Source: Desulfobulbaceae bacterium UBA2213
GTDB lineage: Bacteria > Desulfobacterota > Desulfobulbia > Desulfobulbales > Desulfocapsaceae
Length of the DNA: 36,750 nt
Direction of reading: 5' to 3'
Assembly: GCA_002327225.1 (NCBI GenBank)
Contig: DCUN01000036.1
Location: forward strand, 8,569 to 45,318
Below are positions 8,093 to 17,235 of this stretch, piece by piece. The stretch's first letter is position 1; each line of letters opens with the position of its first letter. A program made the position numbers and the translations under genes. The notes beneath the pieces were generated by a model. That model saw only the letters and a list, made by a program, of their open reading frames with translations, had not been told where the DNA came from and made no database searches.

Positions 8093-8132
8093 AAAAAAGC
8101 TCCTGTTCATGAGAATGAACAGGAGCTTTTTT
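8093..8132. terminator. Bidirectional intrinsic terminator, PxxKW gene / nuoN
   Basis: AAGCTCCTGTTCAT and its exact complement ATGAACAGGAGCTT form a 14-bp perfect stem around a GAGA loop. The stem is flanked by 6-8 A on the left and at least 8 T on the right, so it can stop transcription in both directions. It serves the convergent PxxKW gene and the nuo operon. Confidence 0.95.
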
Positions 8133-8298
8133 TTTATCTTCAGATTAGCAACAAGGTTTTTTCATTCCCTCGTTGTTCCCTTTCCTGCTTCGCTCTGTGC
8201 AGATCCTTGCCTTCCTTCTTTCTCTAACGACTCTCTATTGCTCGTTTACCAGCGCCTTCCTACCTTGAGAGTGAGAAAAAACCATCGTATGTTCCCTT

Positions 8299-8320
8299 CA
8301 GTCAATTACATAATTGACTG
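8299..8320 (-). repeat. Hairpin spanning the nuoN stop codon
   Basis: CAGTCAATT (8299-8307) and AATTGACTG (8312-8320) form a perfect 9-bp stem with a 4-base loop, covering the last codons and TAA of nuoN. No T-run follows, so it is not an intrinsic terminator. It may protect the 3' end of the nuo mRNA. Confidence 0.5.
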
Positions 8321-9718
8321 GACAGCGGATGTGGTAAAATTAATAAATGGTTGGGGGGCAACGCCCATGATCACGATAATGAGCAAAAGAACAAAGGCCG
8401 TAGCATTGGTAAAGAGACTACTGCTGATTCGGCCATTATTGACAGGATCACTGCAGAAGGTGACACGAATTACAGAGAGATAATAGAAGATGGCAATTGC
8501 CGTATTGATGGCCGCCAGAATGACCAGTATCAGGTAGCCTTGTTTCAAAGCACCGGCGAGGAGCATGAACTTACCCATAAAACCGACAAAGGGCGGGATG
8601 CCGGCAAGTGCAAATAGGGCCACAGCTAACGTAAGGGCCAGCAATGGCGAACGTTTATGCAGCCCACTCAAATCATTGATCTGGACATTCTCGCCATTGC
8701 TGGAAATCGAACAGATAACGAGGAAGCAGGCCAGATTCATGACTACATAACCAATGATATAGTAAAGGGCGTTGGCGTAACCACTGAGTTGGAAGGTTAA
8801 GAGTCCAAGAAGAATAAAGCCTGCGTGGGCTATGCCTGAAAACCCCAGCATACGCTTGATATCGGTTTGGACGAGTGCCGACAGATTGCCGTAAAACATC
8901 GATAGAACGGCACATGCCATCAGAATATTGAGTATGACCTGTCCTTCACCGTTTACCATGCTTACAATCCTGATCAGCAAAGCAACGGCAGCTAATTTCG
9001 GGACTGAAGCAATAAAGGCAGTCGTCTCATTGGATGCACCCTCATAAACATCCGGTACCCAGAAATGAAAAGGAAAGATGGCAAGTTTATAGAAAAATCC
9101 TGCCAGTACCATCATTATTGCAATGACAGCAGCTGGTTGATCATACAGCAGTGCAAGTTTTTCCATGACGACAGGCAGCTGAGTCGATCCCGTGAGGCCA
9201 AACATATAACTCATGCCAAAGAGCATGAAACCGGTGGCAGTAACACCAAAAAGAAGATATTTGATACCGGCTTCCATCTGGAAACGGTAGCTTCCAGAGT
9301 CGTCACGCATGGGGACCATGATATAGACAGCAAAAGAGGAGAGCTCAAGGGCTACAAAAATAGCCAGAAGCTCGATGCTTGAGACCAGCATCATCAGTCC
9401 AAGGACGCTTATAAACATAAAAAGATAGTACTCTGGATGGACAGAGTTCTTTATATCCTTTAGCTTGCGTCCCAGAATGAGAACAACAAGCATGGCGCCG
9501 GTGATCAAGCTCTTAAAAAGCTGGGAATAGAGGTCAATCTTGTAGGAGTCAAAAAAGAGGGTTCCTTCCTGTCCAAAACTTAAAAGCGTCGCCCCAAAGA
9601 CAGCTGCTCCCAGGCCAATGGCAAACGTTTTCATTTTGTCGGTGTCAGTTTTCCCAAGACTGAGCAGGAAGATGACAAGAGCTGCTCCCAACAGTGTTAA
9701 CTCAGGTAGAAATTGCAT
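8306..9718 (-). CDS. nuoN: NADH-quinone oxidoreductase subunit N
   Basis: An antiporter-like proton-translocating subunit of the membrane arm of complex I, 470 residues with about 14 hydrophobic segments. Conserved charged residues are visible: the membrane Glu in VALELSSFAVYIM, the Lys in SVPKLAAVALL, and the Lys in PPFVGFMGKFMLLAGAL. It is the last gene of the nuo operon, 34 bases after nuoM. The ATG at 9718 is the only sensible start. A hairpin covers its stop codon, and the strong terminator at 8093-8132 lies about 175 bases further on. Confidence 0.95.
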   Translation of the reverse strand: MQFLPELTLLGAALVIFLLSLGKTDTDKMKTFAIGLGAAVFGATLLSFGQEGTLFFDSYKIDLYSQLFKSLITGAMLVVLILGRKLKDIKNSVHPEYYLFMFISVLGLMMLVSSIELLAIFVALELSSFAVYIMVPMRDDSGSYRFQMEAGIKYLLFGVTATGFMLFGMSYMFGLTGSTQLPVVMEKLALLYDQPAAVIAIMMVLAGFFYKLAIFPFHFWVPDVYEGASNETTAFIASVPKLAAVALLIRIVSMVNGEGQVILNILMACAVLSMFYGNLSALVQTDIKRMLGFSGIAHAGFILLGLLTFQLSGYANALYYIIGYVVMNLACFLVICSISSNGENVQINDLSGLHKRSPLLALTLAVALFALAGIPPFVGFMGKFMLLAGALKQGYLILVILAAINTAIAIFYYLSVIRVTFCSDPVNNGRISSSLFTNATAFVLLLIIVIMGVAPQPFINFTTSAVQSIM

Positions 9719-9752
9719 ATGGTTACCCTAGATCGTTATTGATTAGATTCGA

Positions 9753-11279
9753 TTAATGAAGAATGAATTCTGCGGCAGCTACTGCCTGACCCTGATGCGT
9801 ATGAAACTGTTCCAGAAGGTTTACAACACTGATGTGCATAAGGTCTATAAAGGGCTGTGGTCCCAGGCCGATCCAGAAGACAAAGAAGAGAAAAGGGCAT
9901 AAAATTATAATCTCGCGCAGATTGAGATCCTTCAGCCATGATTGATCAGGATTATCAGTTCCGCCCCAGACGATCTTTTGCAGCATGCGCAGCATATAGG
10001 CTGCGGCCAGCACAGCACCGGGAATGGCAGCCAAGGCAAGGGGGACACTGTGCTTAAAGGTACCGGCCAGGATCATAAATTCACCGACAAAGCTGTTGGT
10101 TCCGGGGAAACCAAAAGATGAGAGGGCAAAAAAGGTAAGAAAGGTGACATAGACAGGCATGTATTTGCCAACTCCAGTGGCAGAACGAAGATCACGACTG
10201 TGAGTCCTTTCATAGATCATACCCACGCAGAGGAAGAGGGCGCCAGTGGTAATGCCGTGGTTAACCATCTGCAGGATAGCACCTTCTAAGCCTTCAATAT
10301 TTAAGACAAAGATGCCAAGGGTGACAAATCCCATATGACCAACAGAGGAATAGGCAATCAGTTTTTTCATGTCCTGCTGGGCCAGGGCGGTAAATCCACC
10401 GTAGATGATGCCGGCGATCGACAACCAGAGCACATAGGGCATGAGCAGGGTTGTGGCCTCCGGTGTTATGGGCAAGGCAAAGCGAAGAAAACCATAGGTA
10501 CCCATCTTCAAGAGAACTGAGGCCAGGATAACAGAACCGGCCGTTGGCGCCTCAACATGCGCTGCTGGTAACCATGTGTGGAAGGGAAACATGGGGACCT
10601 TGATGGCAAAGGCCAGGAAAAAGGCAAGAAAGAGGTAGATCTGGGCGGTTAAGGAATACTCCTGCCACATCATGTCCGGGATAAAAAAGGAGTAGTTATT
10701 CGTCTTGTAAAGCCAGATAATACCAACCAGCAGCAGAATGGAACCGGCCAGAGTGTAGAGAAAGAACTTTATCGACGCGTAAATTCTCCGTGGTCCACCC
10801 CAGATACCGATGAGCAGGTACATGGGAATCAGCATGGCCTCCCAGAGGATATAAAAGAGAACAAAATCGAGGGCCATAAAGACACCCAGCATGGCAGTCT
10901 CCATGATCAGCAGGCAGATCATGAACGGTTGTACACGTGTCTTGATATAGCTCCATGAGGCCAGGACACAGAGGGGCATAATCATGGTTGTCAGCATGAC
11001 CAGCAGAATTGAAATCCCATCTACTCCAATGACATACTGAATATTGAGAGAATCAATCCAGTTGTACTGTTCAACGAATTGGAATTTTGATGTCGTTGTG
11101 TCAAAGGCGCTGACCAGTTGAACAGAGAGTATGGCCGTAAGGGTTGTAATACCCAGTGCCCAGAAACGGGCGAAAAATTCATTGCGTATAAAGAGCATCA
11201 ACAGGGCGCCTGCCAGAGGCAGAAAAATAAGGCTGCTCAGAATATGTGGATAATCTGGATTAATAAGTAGTTGATCCAT
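9753..11279 (-). CDS. nuoM: NADH-quinone oxidoreductase subunit M
   Basis: An antiporter-like subunit of the complex I membrane arm, 508 residues with about 14 membrane segments. NuoM hallmarks are present: FYILWEAMLIPMYLLIGIWGG with the membrane Glu, ASVLLKMGTYGFLRFALP with the central Lys, HGITTGALFLCVGMIYER, and Glu rather than Lys in the distal helix (FPGTNSFVGEFMILAG). That Glu separates it from the L- and N-type subunits. It follows the NuoL-like gene by 27 bases and precedes nuoN. The ATG at 11279 has GAGGA upstream. Confidence 0.96.
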   Translation of the reverse strand: MDQLLINPDYPHILSSLIFLPLAGALLMLFIRNEFFARFWALGITTLTAILSVQLVSAFDTTTSKFQFVEQYNWIDSLNIQYVIGVDGISILLVMLTTMIMPLCVLASWSYIKTRVQPFMICLLIMETAMLGVFMALDFVLFYILWEAMLIPMYLLIGIWGGPRRIYASIKFFLYTLAGSILLLVGIIWLYKTNNYSFFIPDMMWQEYSLTAQIYLFLAFFLAFAIKVPMFPFHTWLPAAHVEAPTAGSVILASVLLKMGTYGFLRFALPITPEATTLLMPYVLWLSIAGIIYGGFTALAQQDMKKLIAYSSVGHMGFVTLGIFVLNIEGLEGAILQMVNHGITTGALFLCVGMIYERTHSRDLRSATGVGKYMPVYVTFLTFFALSSFGFPGTNSFVGEFMILAGTFKHSVPLALAAIPGAVLAAAYMLRMLQKIVWGGTDNPDQSWLKDLNLREIIILCPFLFFVFWIGLGPQPFIDLMHISVVNLLEQFHTHQGQAVAAAEFILH

Positions 11280-11306
11280 TCCTGGTGGTCCTCGAAAATC
11301 AGTAAT

Positions 11307-13094
11307 TTATAGCCAGACGTAAGCTACAAGAATAACGGCTCCAAATGTTACCGTATAATATATAGTCTGCTGAATCTGACCGCGCTGGAGAACCAGACTG
11401 ACCCGCCTGCCGATGGCGCGTACACAACGGGCCGTTCCATCAACCACGCCGTCAATTCCATTCCAGTCAAACCATGACCAGAATTGTGCAGTGGTCATCA
11501 GTGTACTTAAGCCGACAACTCTGTAGGCCTTACTGAAAGCAGTATCAAACCACTGTAAGGGGTTGGTGACGATCCACAGAAAGCACTGGCCACCTTTTCG
11601 GTAGAACCAGTCCAGATCGAGCGATATGGTTTCTCTGGCTGAAATATGTTTGCGCAGCAGAAAGAATCCCAAGGCGGTGAGTGCCAGGATCTGCAGGGTC
11701 TCACTCAGGTGATAGGCCCCATAGGGATGATAGGCAACCTCGGTGTTGGGGAGCATACCATAGAGAAAGGGAAGATAGGTACCGATAAGTACGCAGAAAA
11801 AGGCGGCGAGCACCATGGCCAGCTGCATGTTCCATGCTGGATCAGTGGCTTTTTCCCATGTGTCAGTACTGCATTTATTGTCACTGAAAAAGAGAAGATA
11901 GGGAAGTCTGAGGCCGGCTACAAGAAAGGTGCCGGCAGAAACCATGGTCAGGAGAAATCCGGCCCAGAGGATGTGGGATTCAAAGCTGGCGCTGATGATC
12001 ATTGATTTGGAGACAAACCCGGAGAGAAAAGGGAAGGCGGAAACAGAAATGCCGCCGATTACAAGAAAGACAAAGGTGACGGGCATCTTTTTGTAAAGGC
12101 CGCCAAGTTCGGTAAATTTAGACTTGCCCGTGGCATGGATGACTGCCCCGGCGGCCATGAAGAGCAGACCTTTGTAGAGGATGTGGGCAAAGGCATGGGC
12201 GCAGGTGCCATTGATGGCAAGGGCCGTACCAATCCCAACGCCTGTCACCATATAACCAACCTGAGATACGATCTCCCAGCCCAGGAGTTTGCGGACATCA
12301 TTTTCCATAATGGCGTAGATGATACCGTAGATGGCCATGACGACCCCGAGAACGATGAGGATATCAAATCCGGCACAACTTCTGGCCAAAGTGTAGATAG
12401 CAGTCTTTGTGGTGAAGGCGCACATGAAGACGGAACCGGTTATCGTGGCCTTGCTGTAAGCATCCGGAAGCCAGGAGTGCAGAGGAGGAACAGCGGCATT
12501 GAGCATCAGGCCAATCATGATCAGCCAGGTGTAGAGCTCGGGGCTCTGAACATTCAACTGGATAAAGGAGAGGTCGCCGGTGGCCTGATATCTGAGGACA
12601 AAGCCGAGCAGCAGAATGACACCACCAAAGGTATGGACCAGGATGTATCGATAGCCTGCCGCCAGGGATTCAGGATCTTTTTTGAACCAGATCAGGAAGG
12701 TCGAGGCAAAGGCCATCATCTCCCAGAAAAGAAACAAGACCAGAAAATCACCACAGTAGATGACGCCGAGTGAGCCTGCCACATAAAACCAGGCAGCAAT
12801 ATGCTGCCATTCATCTTCCACATGCAGGGAGTAGATGGTACCGATAATGGCCATCAGTGACATGATAAAGGCAAAGATCATGGACAGACGGTCAACCCGG
12901 CCAAAGGTGAGCTCCCAGTCAAGAAACTGGAGGACGCCATAGGTGCCTGGATGCTGACTCAGATAGAGCACATCGATAAAGGTCAATAGAGGAACCAGAA
13001 AGAGATAAGGCTTTCTGAACGGTCCTCTGACCAGGGGCAGGAGAAGCGCCCCTAAGATCATGATGAGGGCCGGATGGAAAAAACTAGTTGTCAT
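11307..13094 (-). CDS. nuoL: NuoL-like proton-translocating subunit
   Basis: A 595-residue antiporter-like membrane protein, the longest of the four in this operon. Its core carries the expected residues: Glu in LFLFWEMMAFAS, Lys in FTTKTAIYTLAR, Lys in AHILYKGLLFMAAGAV, and Lys in FLSGFVSKSMII. After the core a tail of over 100 residues ends in VDGTARCVRAIGRR followed by a last hydrophobic helix. This matches the C-terminal end of NuoL, where a lateral helix runs along the arm. The N-terminal half also resembles MrpD-type antiporter subunits, so annotation could vary between NuoL and Na+/H+ antiporter subunit D. A GGAGG precedes the ATG, and the gene overlaps the upstream 83-residue ORF by 11 bases. 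Confidence 0.85.
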   Translation of the reverse strand: MTTSFFHPALIMILGALLLPLVRGPFRKPYLFLVPLLTFIDVLYLSQHPGTYGVLQFLDWELTFGRVDRLSMIFAFIMSLMAIIGTIYSLHVEDEWQHIAAWFYVAGSLGVIYCGDFLVLFLFWEMMAFASTFLIWFKKDPESLAAGYRYILVHTFGGVILLLGFVLRYQATGDLSFIQLNVQSPELYTWLIMIGLMLNAAVPPLHSWLPDAYSKATITGSVFMCAFTTKTAIYTLARSCAGFDILIVLGVVMAIYGIIYAIMENDVRKLLGWEIVSQVGYMVTGVGIGTALAINGTCAHAFAHILYKGLLFMAAGAVIHATGKSKFTELGGLYKKMPVTFVFLVIGGISVSAFPFLSGFVSKSMIISASFESHILWAGFLLTMVSAGTFLVAGLRLPYLLFFSDNKCSTDTWEKATDPAWNMQLAMVLAAFFCVLIGTYLPFLYGMLPNTEVAYHPYGAYHLSETLQILALTALGFFLLRKHISARETISLDLDWFYRKGGQCFLWIVTNPLQWFDTAFSKAYRVVGLSTLMTTAQFWSWFDWNGIDGVVDGTARCVRAIGRRVSLVLQRGQIQQTIYYTVTFGAVILVAYVWL

Positions 13095-13335
13095 AATAAT
13101 CCTCCCGGGTCATGATGCCGCTTTTACCAAGCCATCGTGCCACCATAATGGCGACTGCACAGGAGCCAAGGCCAAAGAGGGACCAGAATCCTGGTATCAT
13201 CTTTTCGGCCCAGGTGTGGGCATGGCTGGTGTCAACAGTCAGACTCCAGATTACTATGAGGGCGATACCTCCATAGCAGCAATATTTAACCGTCTGTAAC
13301 CGGTCTCGTAGATAGTCGATAAGAGAGACAATCAT
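13084..13335 (-). CDS. Small membrane protein between antiporter-like subunits
   Basis: An 83-residue protein I do not recognise. It has two hydrophobic segments, about residues 17-32 (YCCYGGIALIVIWSL) and 50-67 (FWSLFGLGSCAVAIMV), joined by a polar loop with HAHTWAEKM, and ends in the acidic TREDYYDN. Its start overlaps the stop of the MrpD-like gene by 4 bases (ATGA) and its end overlaps the NuoL-like gene by 11. Translation of the three is therefore almost certainly coupled, and the gene is real. A membrane accessory subunit of the extra antiporter module is the natural guess, without direct evidence. Confidence 0.8.
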   Translation of the reverse strand: MIVSLIDYLRDRLQTVKYCCYGGIALIVIWSLTVDTSHAHTWAEKMIPGFWSLFGLGSCAVAIMVARWLGKSGIMTREDYYDN

Positions 13336-14813
13336 CCTGTCACCGCCTTCACAAATTGCATCATAAAGTTAGGAAAGATACCAAGAAGAACAGAGATCGT
13401 ACATGCAATGAGAATGGGGATGAGCATGGACAACGGTGCCTCTTTGATACCTTGATAGGTTTCACCTTCCGGTCGTTTGCCGAAAAAGGCCTTAATGGTA
13501 ACGGGTGCGAAATAGCCGACATTGAGCATGGTGCTGGCGATGAGAATGAGCAGTATTCCCATCTGGTGGGCCTGAATTGATCCTACCAGCAGACTCCACT
13601 TGGTAACAAAGCCGGCAACAGGCGGGGCTCCGATCATGGAGAGCGAGGCAATGGCAAAGGCCCCGAAGGTAAAGGGCATGGTCTTGCCCAAGCCTCCCAT
13701 ATCCGAGATATCTTTTTTATGAGCGGCAATGTAAATGGCGCCGGCGCAAAAGAAGAGGGTGATCTTGGCGAAGGCATGGTTGACGATATGGATCAGGCCA
13801 CCATCGATACCAGCCGGGGTGAGAAGGGCGACACCCATGATGATATAAGAAAGCTGACTGATGGTTGAATAGGCCAGACGCTCCTTGAGGTTGTTTTTGG
13901 ACAAGGCCAGGACTGAGGCCATGATCACAGTAAAGCCGACAAAGTAGGCAGTTGGAATTCCAAGATTCAAGGCGTGCATGGTGTCTACTCCGAAGACATA
14001 GAGCATGACCCGGGTGGTACAAAAGACACCTACCTTGACCACGGCCACCGCATGCAGCAAGGCGGAAACAGGAGTGGGGGCGACCATGGCTCCTGGCAGC
14101 CAGTGATGAAAGGGCATGATCCCGTTTTTGGCAAAGCCGAAGAGGCAGAAAACATAGAGCATGATAACGAGGCCCTTGTTGACATCCGGCGGGAAGATAC
14201 CTGTGGAGATATTGGGGGCAAAATCAAGGGTTCCTGTCAGGACATAGATCAGGATCAGGGCGGGCAGCAGAAATGCCTTGGCCGTCGTGGTCAGATAAAT
14301 AATATATTTACGGGCACCATTGTATCCTTCTGCGTCCTGATGATGGGCAACCAGGGGGTAGGTGCAGATTGAGACGATCTCGTAAAAGAGATAGAGGGTA
14401 AAAAGGTTGTCAGAGAAGGCAACCCCGATAGCTCCAAAGATTGCCAGGGCAAAGCAGGCATTGAACCGGGTTTGGGCATGTTCTTTATGGGCTCTCATGT
14501 AGCCCATGGAGTAGAAGACGGCGATGGTCCACAGCGACGATGCCACCAGGGCAAAGATCATGGACATGGCGTCTGCCCGCAGGGTGACGGTGACACCGGG
14601 CAGGATGGTGAACATGTGGAAGATCAGGGTTTTTCCTGAAAGCACTGTCGGGATCATGGAGGCGACAATGAGAAACAGGATGATTGAGGCAACAGAGGAG
14701 ACACCTTCCCTGATATTTTCGTTTTTGCCCATAAACATGACACCGAGTGTGCCAATCAGCGGGACGAGCAGAGCTATGAGAAGTTTTGCGGAACTGACCG
14801 TTGTTATATCCAT
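13332..14813 (-). CDS. MrpD-like cation/proton antiporter subunit, extra to NuoL/M/N
   Basis: A 493-residue membrane protein of the proton-conducting antiporter family, with about 14 membrane segments and no NuoL-type C-terminal extension. Functional residues are kept: Glu in LYLFYEIVSICTYPLV, Lys in LLHAVAVVKVGVF, Lys in NHAFAKITLFFCAGA, and Lys in PPVAGFVTKWSLLVGS. The PFHHWLPGAMVAPTPVSALLHAVAVVK stretch is typical of the MrpD group. It sits 18 bases after nuoK, where nuoL is normally found, so the operon encodes four such subunits instead of three. It could be an added pumping module or a subunit of a separate antiporter. Confidence 0.85.
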   Translation of the reverse strand: MDITTVSSAKLLIALLVPLIGTLGVMFMGKNENIREGVSSVASIILFLIVASMIPTVLSGKTLIFHMFTILPGVTVTLRADAMSMIFALVASSLWTIAVFYSMGYMRAHKEHAQTRFNACFALAIFGAIGVAFSDNLFTLYLFYEIVSICTYPLVAHHQDAEGYNGARKYIIYLTTTAKAFLLPALILIYVLTGTLDFAPNISTGIFPPDVNKGLVIMLYVFCLFGFAKNGIMPFHHWLPGAMVAPTPVSALLHAVAVVKVGVFCTTRVMLYVFGVDTMHALNLGIPTAYFVGFTVIMASVLALSKNNLKERLAYSTISQLSYIIMGVALLTPAGIDGGLIHIVNHAFAKITLFFCAGAIYIAAHKKDISDMGGLGKTMPFTFGAFAIASLSMIGAPPVAGFVTKWSLLVGSIQAHQMGILLILIASTMLNVGYFAPVTIKAFFGKRPEGETYQGIKEAPLSMLIPILIACTISVLLGIFPNFMMQFVKAVTG

Positions 14814-14831
14814 GACAGATGTTCCCTTTTC

Positions 14832-15158
14832 CTAACCTTTAAGGTCGACCAGATCTTCAGTGTCGACTGATTTGTAATTTCGATAAACGGCGATGACAAT
14901 GCTCAGACCAATGGCTGCTTCGGCAGCAGCAATGGCCATGATGAAAAGGGTGAATATCTGCCCTGTCGTTGGATCCGGAGCTGTAAACCTGTTGAAGGCC
15001 ATAAAGTTAATGGAGGCAGCGACCAGTATCAACTCAGAGGAGATAAGCATGCCGATGAGCGTTCTGTGAGTTACCATCCCATAGACTCCCATGCCAAACA
15101 GCAGGGCCGCCAGATAGAGAAAGGTGTTGAGGCTGTTATAAAGTGTAAGCATCGACAT
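14832..15158 (-). CDS. nuoK: NADH-quinone oxidoreductase subunit K
   Basis: A small membrane subunit next to NuoJ and NuoA, 108 residues with three hydrophobic segments. The membrane glutamate stretch is clear (GMLISSELILVAASINFMAFNR), with the second acidic site in FIMAIAAAEAAIGLSIVIAVYR. The start overlaps the nuoJ stop as TAATG, with GGAG 6 bases upstream. Confidence 0.96.
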   Translation of the reverse strand: MSMLTLYNSLNTFLYLAALLFGMGVYGMVTHRTLIGMLISSELILVAASINFMAFNRFTAPDPTTGQIFTLFIMAIAAAEAAIGLSIVIAVYRNYKSVDTEDLVDLKG

Positions 15159-15706
15159 TATTTACTCCTCCCGGCGCGGGCTATGACCAGCGCCCCAATG
15201 ATCGCAATAAGCAGAACTACGGATATAAGCTCAAAGGCCATAGAGTAACTGGTCAGAAACTCGATACCAATTTCCTCCATCGTTCCATTGTTGATCTTGG
15301 GATGAGAGGTGAACTGAGTTCTCATTGCCATGGCGATCAATCCAAAGGAGACAAGGCCGGCAGTAATGAATCCAAGAGGCCCTGAGAGTGGTCCTGCCGG
15401 GCCATTTTTTCTACTTTCTTCGGGTGCGGCAAGCATGATGGCAAAGGCGATGGTGATACAGACGGCTCCGACATAGATGAGCATCTGCATCATAGCCACA
15501 AAGGGAGAATTCAAGAAATAATAGAGGGCGGCCACTCCGATAAAACAAACAATGAGCCCTGCTATCGCGCGTACCAGACGTTCCGCACAGCAGGCAATGA
15601 TCCCCCCAATGAGAGTCACTGCCATCATGATAAGAAAGATCAGACCTGTCAGGCCGTCGGCGGTGAACAGGCCAGGGGCTTCAGTTATGGCCATGGAAGG
15701 GTTCAT
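15158..15706 (-). CDS. nuoJ: NADH-quinone oxidoreductase subunit J
   Basis: A membrane subunit of complex I, 182 residues and five hydrophobic segments. The third-helix motif MQMLIYVGAVCITIAFAIML matches the NuoJ signature that contains the pi-bulge helix. The central loop is hydrophilic (PEESRKNGPAGP). The start overlaps the nuoI stop by 4 bases (ATGA), and the stop overlaps the nuoK start, so translation is coupled along I-J-K. Confidence 0.95.
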   Translation of the reverse strand: MNPSMAITEAPGLFTADGLTGLIFLIMMAVTLIGGIIACCAERLVRAIAGLIVCFIGVAALYYFLNSPFVAMMQMLIYVGAVCITIAFAIMLAAPEESRKNGPAGPLSGPLGFITAGLVSFGLIAMAMRTQFTSHPKINNGTMEEIGIEFLTSYSMAFELISVVLLIAIIGALVIARAGRSK

Positions 15707-16170
15707 GTGTTTTTCTCCTCCGATCGCTTCAATCGCTGCAGAAGATTAAAGTGAAAATCTTCCTTGCGGGTAGATGCAAGATTATATTCTTTTGAAAAAT
15801 CTATTGCCCCGAAATTGCAACTTTCAACACATTGTCCACAGAGGGAGCATTTGGTGAAATCCAGATCATATTTACTCAAAACTTTTTTCTTTTTCGCCTT
15901 CCCGTCAACCTCTACGTCTACAGAAACAGAGTCCAGACTGATACAACCCGAGGGGCAGGCGCGCTGGCACATCCCACAGGCGACACATTTTGGATTTCCT
16001 TCTTCATCAGCAAGGAGTTCGATATGTCCACGATAACGTGCTGTCATCTTCAGGGTCTGATAGGGGTATTGAACGGTTACGGTTGGCTTGAAAAACTCCC
16101 GAAAGGTTATACCCATCCCAATGAGCAGGCTTTTACTACCATAGAATATTTCACTGAAATAACCGCCCAT
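15703..16170 (-). CDS. nuoI: NADH-quinone oxidoreductase subunit I (2 x [4Fe-4S])
   Basis: A peripheral-arm ferredoxin-like subunit that passes electrons through two [4Fe-4S] centres towards NuoB. It is 155 residues. Two cluster motifs are complete: CVACGMCQRACP and CSLCGQCVESCNFGAI. The N-terminal helix FREFFKPTVTVQYPYQ and the PRYRGHIEL-like region (TARYRGHIELL) are usual for NuoI. It starts one base after the nuoH stop. With no NuoE/F/G in the window, electrons may enter directly at NuoB/NuoI from a ferredoxin or an unlinked donor module. Confidence 0.96.
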   Translation of the reverse strand: MGGYFSEIFYGSKSLLIGMGITFREFFKPTVTVQYPYQTLKMTARYRGHIELLADEEGNPKCVACGMCQRACPSGCISLDSVSVDVEVDGKAKKKKVLSKYDLDFTKCSLCGQCVESCNFGAIDFSKEYNLASTRKEDFHFNLLQRLKRSEEKNT

Positions 16171-16171
16171 A

Positions 16172-17158
16172 TCAGAACACCTTCAGTAATCCTGCTGTCA
16201 GCAGCAGGTTGAACAGGGATATTGGAATAAGTATCTTCCAGGACAGATTCAACAGTCCGTAGATGGTTGTTCGTGGAAAGGTCCAGCGAATCCAGATAAA
16301 GGTGGCAATCAGGAGGTAAATTTTAAGCAGGAACCACCAGACTCCGGGGAACAGCCCAAAAGGACACCCCCAGCCGCCGAGGAAAAGAAGAGTTGTCAGG
16401 CTGGCACCAATGACAATGTTGGCATACTCACCCATAAAGAAGAGACCAAAACCCATACTGCCGTACTCGGTGTGAAAACCAGCCACCAGTTCACTCTCGG
16501 CCTCTCCCAGATCAAAGGGGGCGCGATTCGTTTCTGCCAGAGAACAGATAAAAAATATGATAAAAGAGACAGGCATTAAAGGACTTTGCAGGGAGGGAAA
16601 AATATTCCAGTGCCAAAATCCGCCTGCCTGGGCCAGGCTGATCGCCTTGAGATCCATTGAGCCATTGACCATGATTACAGTAATGGCCGTGATCAGCATG
16701 GGAATCTCATAGGAGACATTTTGCGAAACTGCTCTGACCGAGGCCATGACTGAATACTTATTACGTGATCCCCAGCCGGCAAACAAGATGGCCATGGCCC
16801 CCAGGGAGGCAAAGGCGAAGATCATGAGGACGCCGATATCCATGTTCCGGGCCACGATCCCTTCACTGAAGGGGATGGTGACAAAGCTCATGATGGCCGG
16901 GGCCATAGCAAGCACTGGGGCAACCATGAAGAGGATCTTGTCAGCTCCTCCGGGGATCATCAGTTGTTTGGTCATCAGCTTGATGCCGTCAATAGGTGGT
17001 TGCAATAGTCCAAAGGGACCATTGATATTGGGTCCCGGGCGGCGCTGAATACGGGCGGCACCTCTGCGCTCGGCCCAGACCAGATAGGCGGCATTGGCAG
17101 CGGCAAAGGCGATGGCTATCACCACGGCAGCTATGACATTTAGTACGGTTAAACTCAT
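16172..17158 (-). CDS. nuoH: NADH-quinone oxidoreductase subunit H
   Basis: The membrane subunit that forms most of the quinone-binding cavity between the two arms. It is 328 residues with eight hydrophobic segments. Signature regions are RRPGPNINGPFGLLQPPIDGIKL in the first loop, AETNRAPFDLGEAESELVAGFHTEYG (the strongly acidic E-channel loop), and FIWIRWTFPRTTIYGLLNLSWK at the C-terminal end. It begins 77 bases after nuoD. No trace of nuoE, F or G is seen in that gap. Confidence 0.97.
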   Translation of the reverse strand: MSLTVLNVIAAVVIAIAFAAANAAYLVWAERRGAARIQRRPGPNINGPFGLLQPPIDGIKLMTKQLMIPGGADKILFMVAPVLAMAPAIMSFVTIPFSEGIVARNMDIGVLMIFAFASLGAMAILFAGWGSRNKYSVMASVRAVSQNVSYEIPMLITAITVIMVNGSMDLKAISLAQAGGFWHWNIFPSLQSPLMPVSFIIFFICSLAETNRAPFDLGEAESELVAGFHTEYGSMGFGLFFMGEYANIVIGASLTTLLFLGGWGCPFGLFPGVWWFLLKIYLLIATFIWIRWTFPRTTIYGLLNLSWKILIPISLFNLLLTAGLLKVF

Positions 17159-17235
17159 TGCACTTCTCCCTTATTCCACTTCTCTGTCAAACGTTGGTGT
17201 CGGAACGATCCTGCTCTGTGGTCTAAGAAATGAAA

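Noticed and set aside
12135..12773. 212-residue plus-strand frame
   Set aside because: It is antisense to the NuoL-like gene and has a composition (Asp, Gly, His, Gln) typical of reverse-read membrane proteins.
17159..17235. Possible remnant of nuoE/F/G between nuoD and nuoH
   Set aside because: Only 77 bases, with no readable cluster or flavin motif in any frame I tried.
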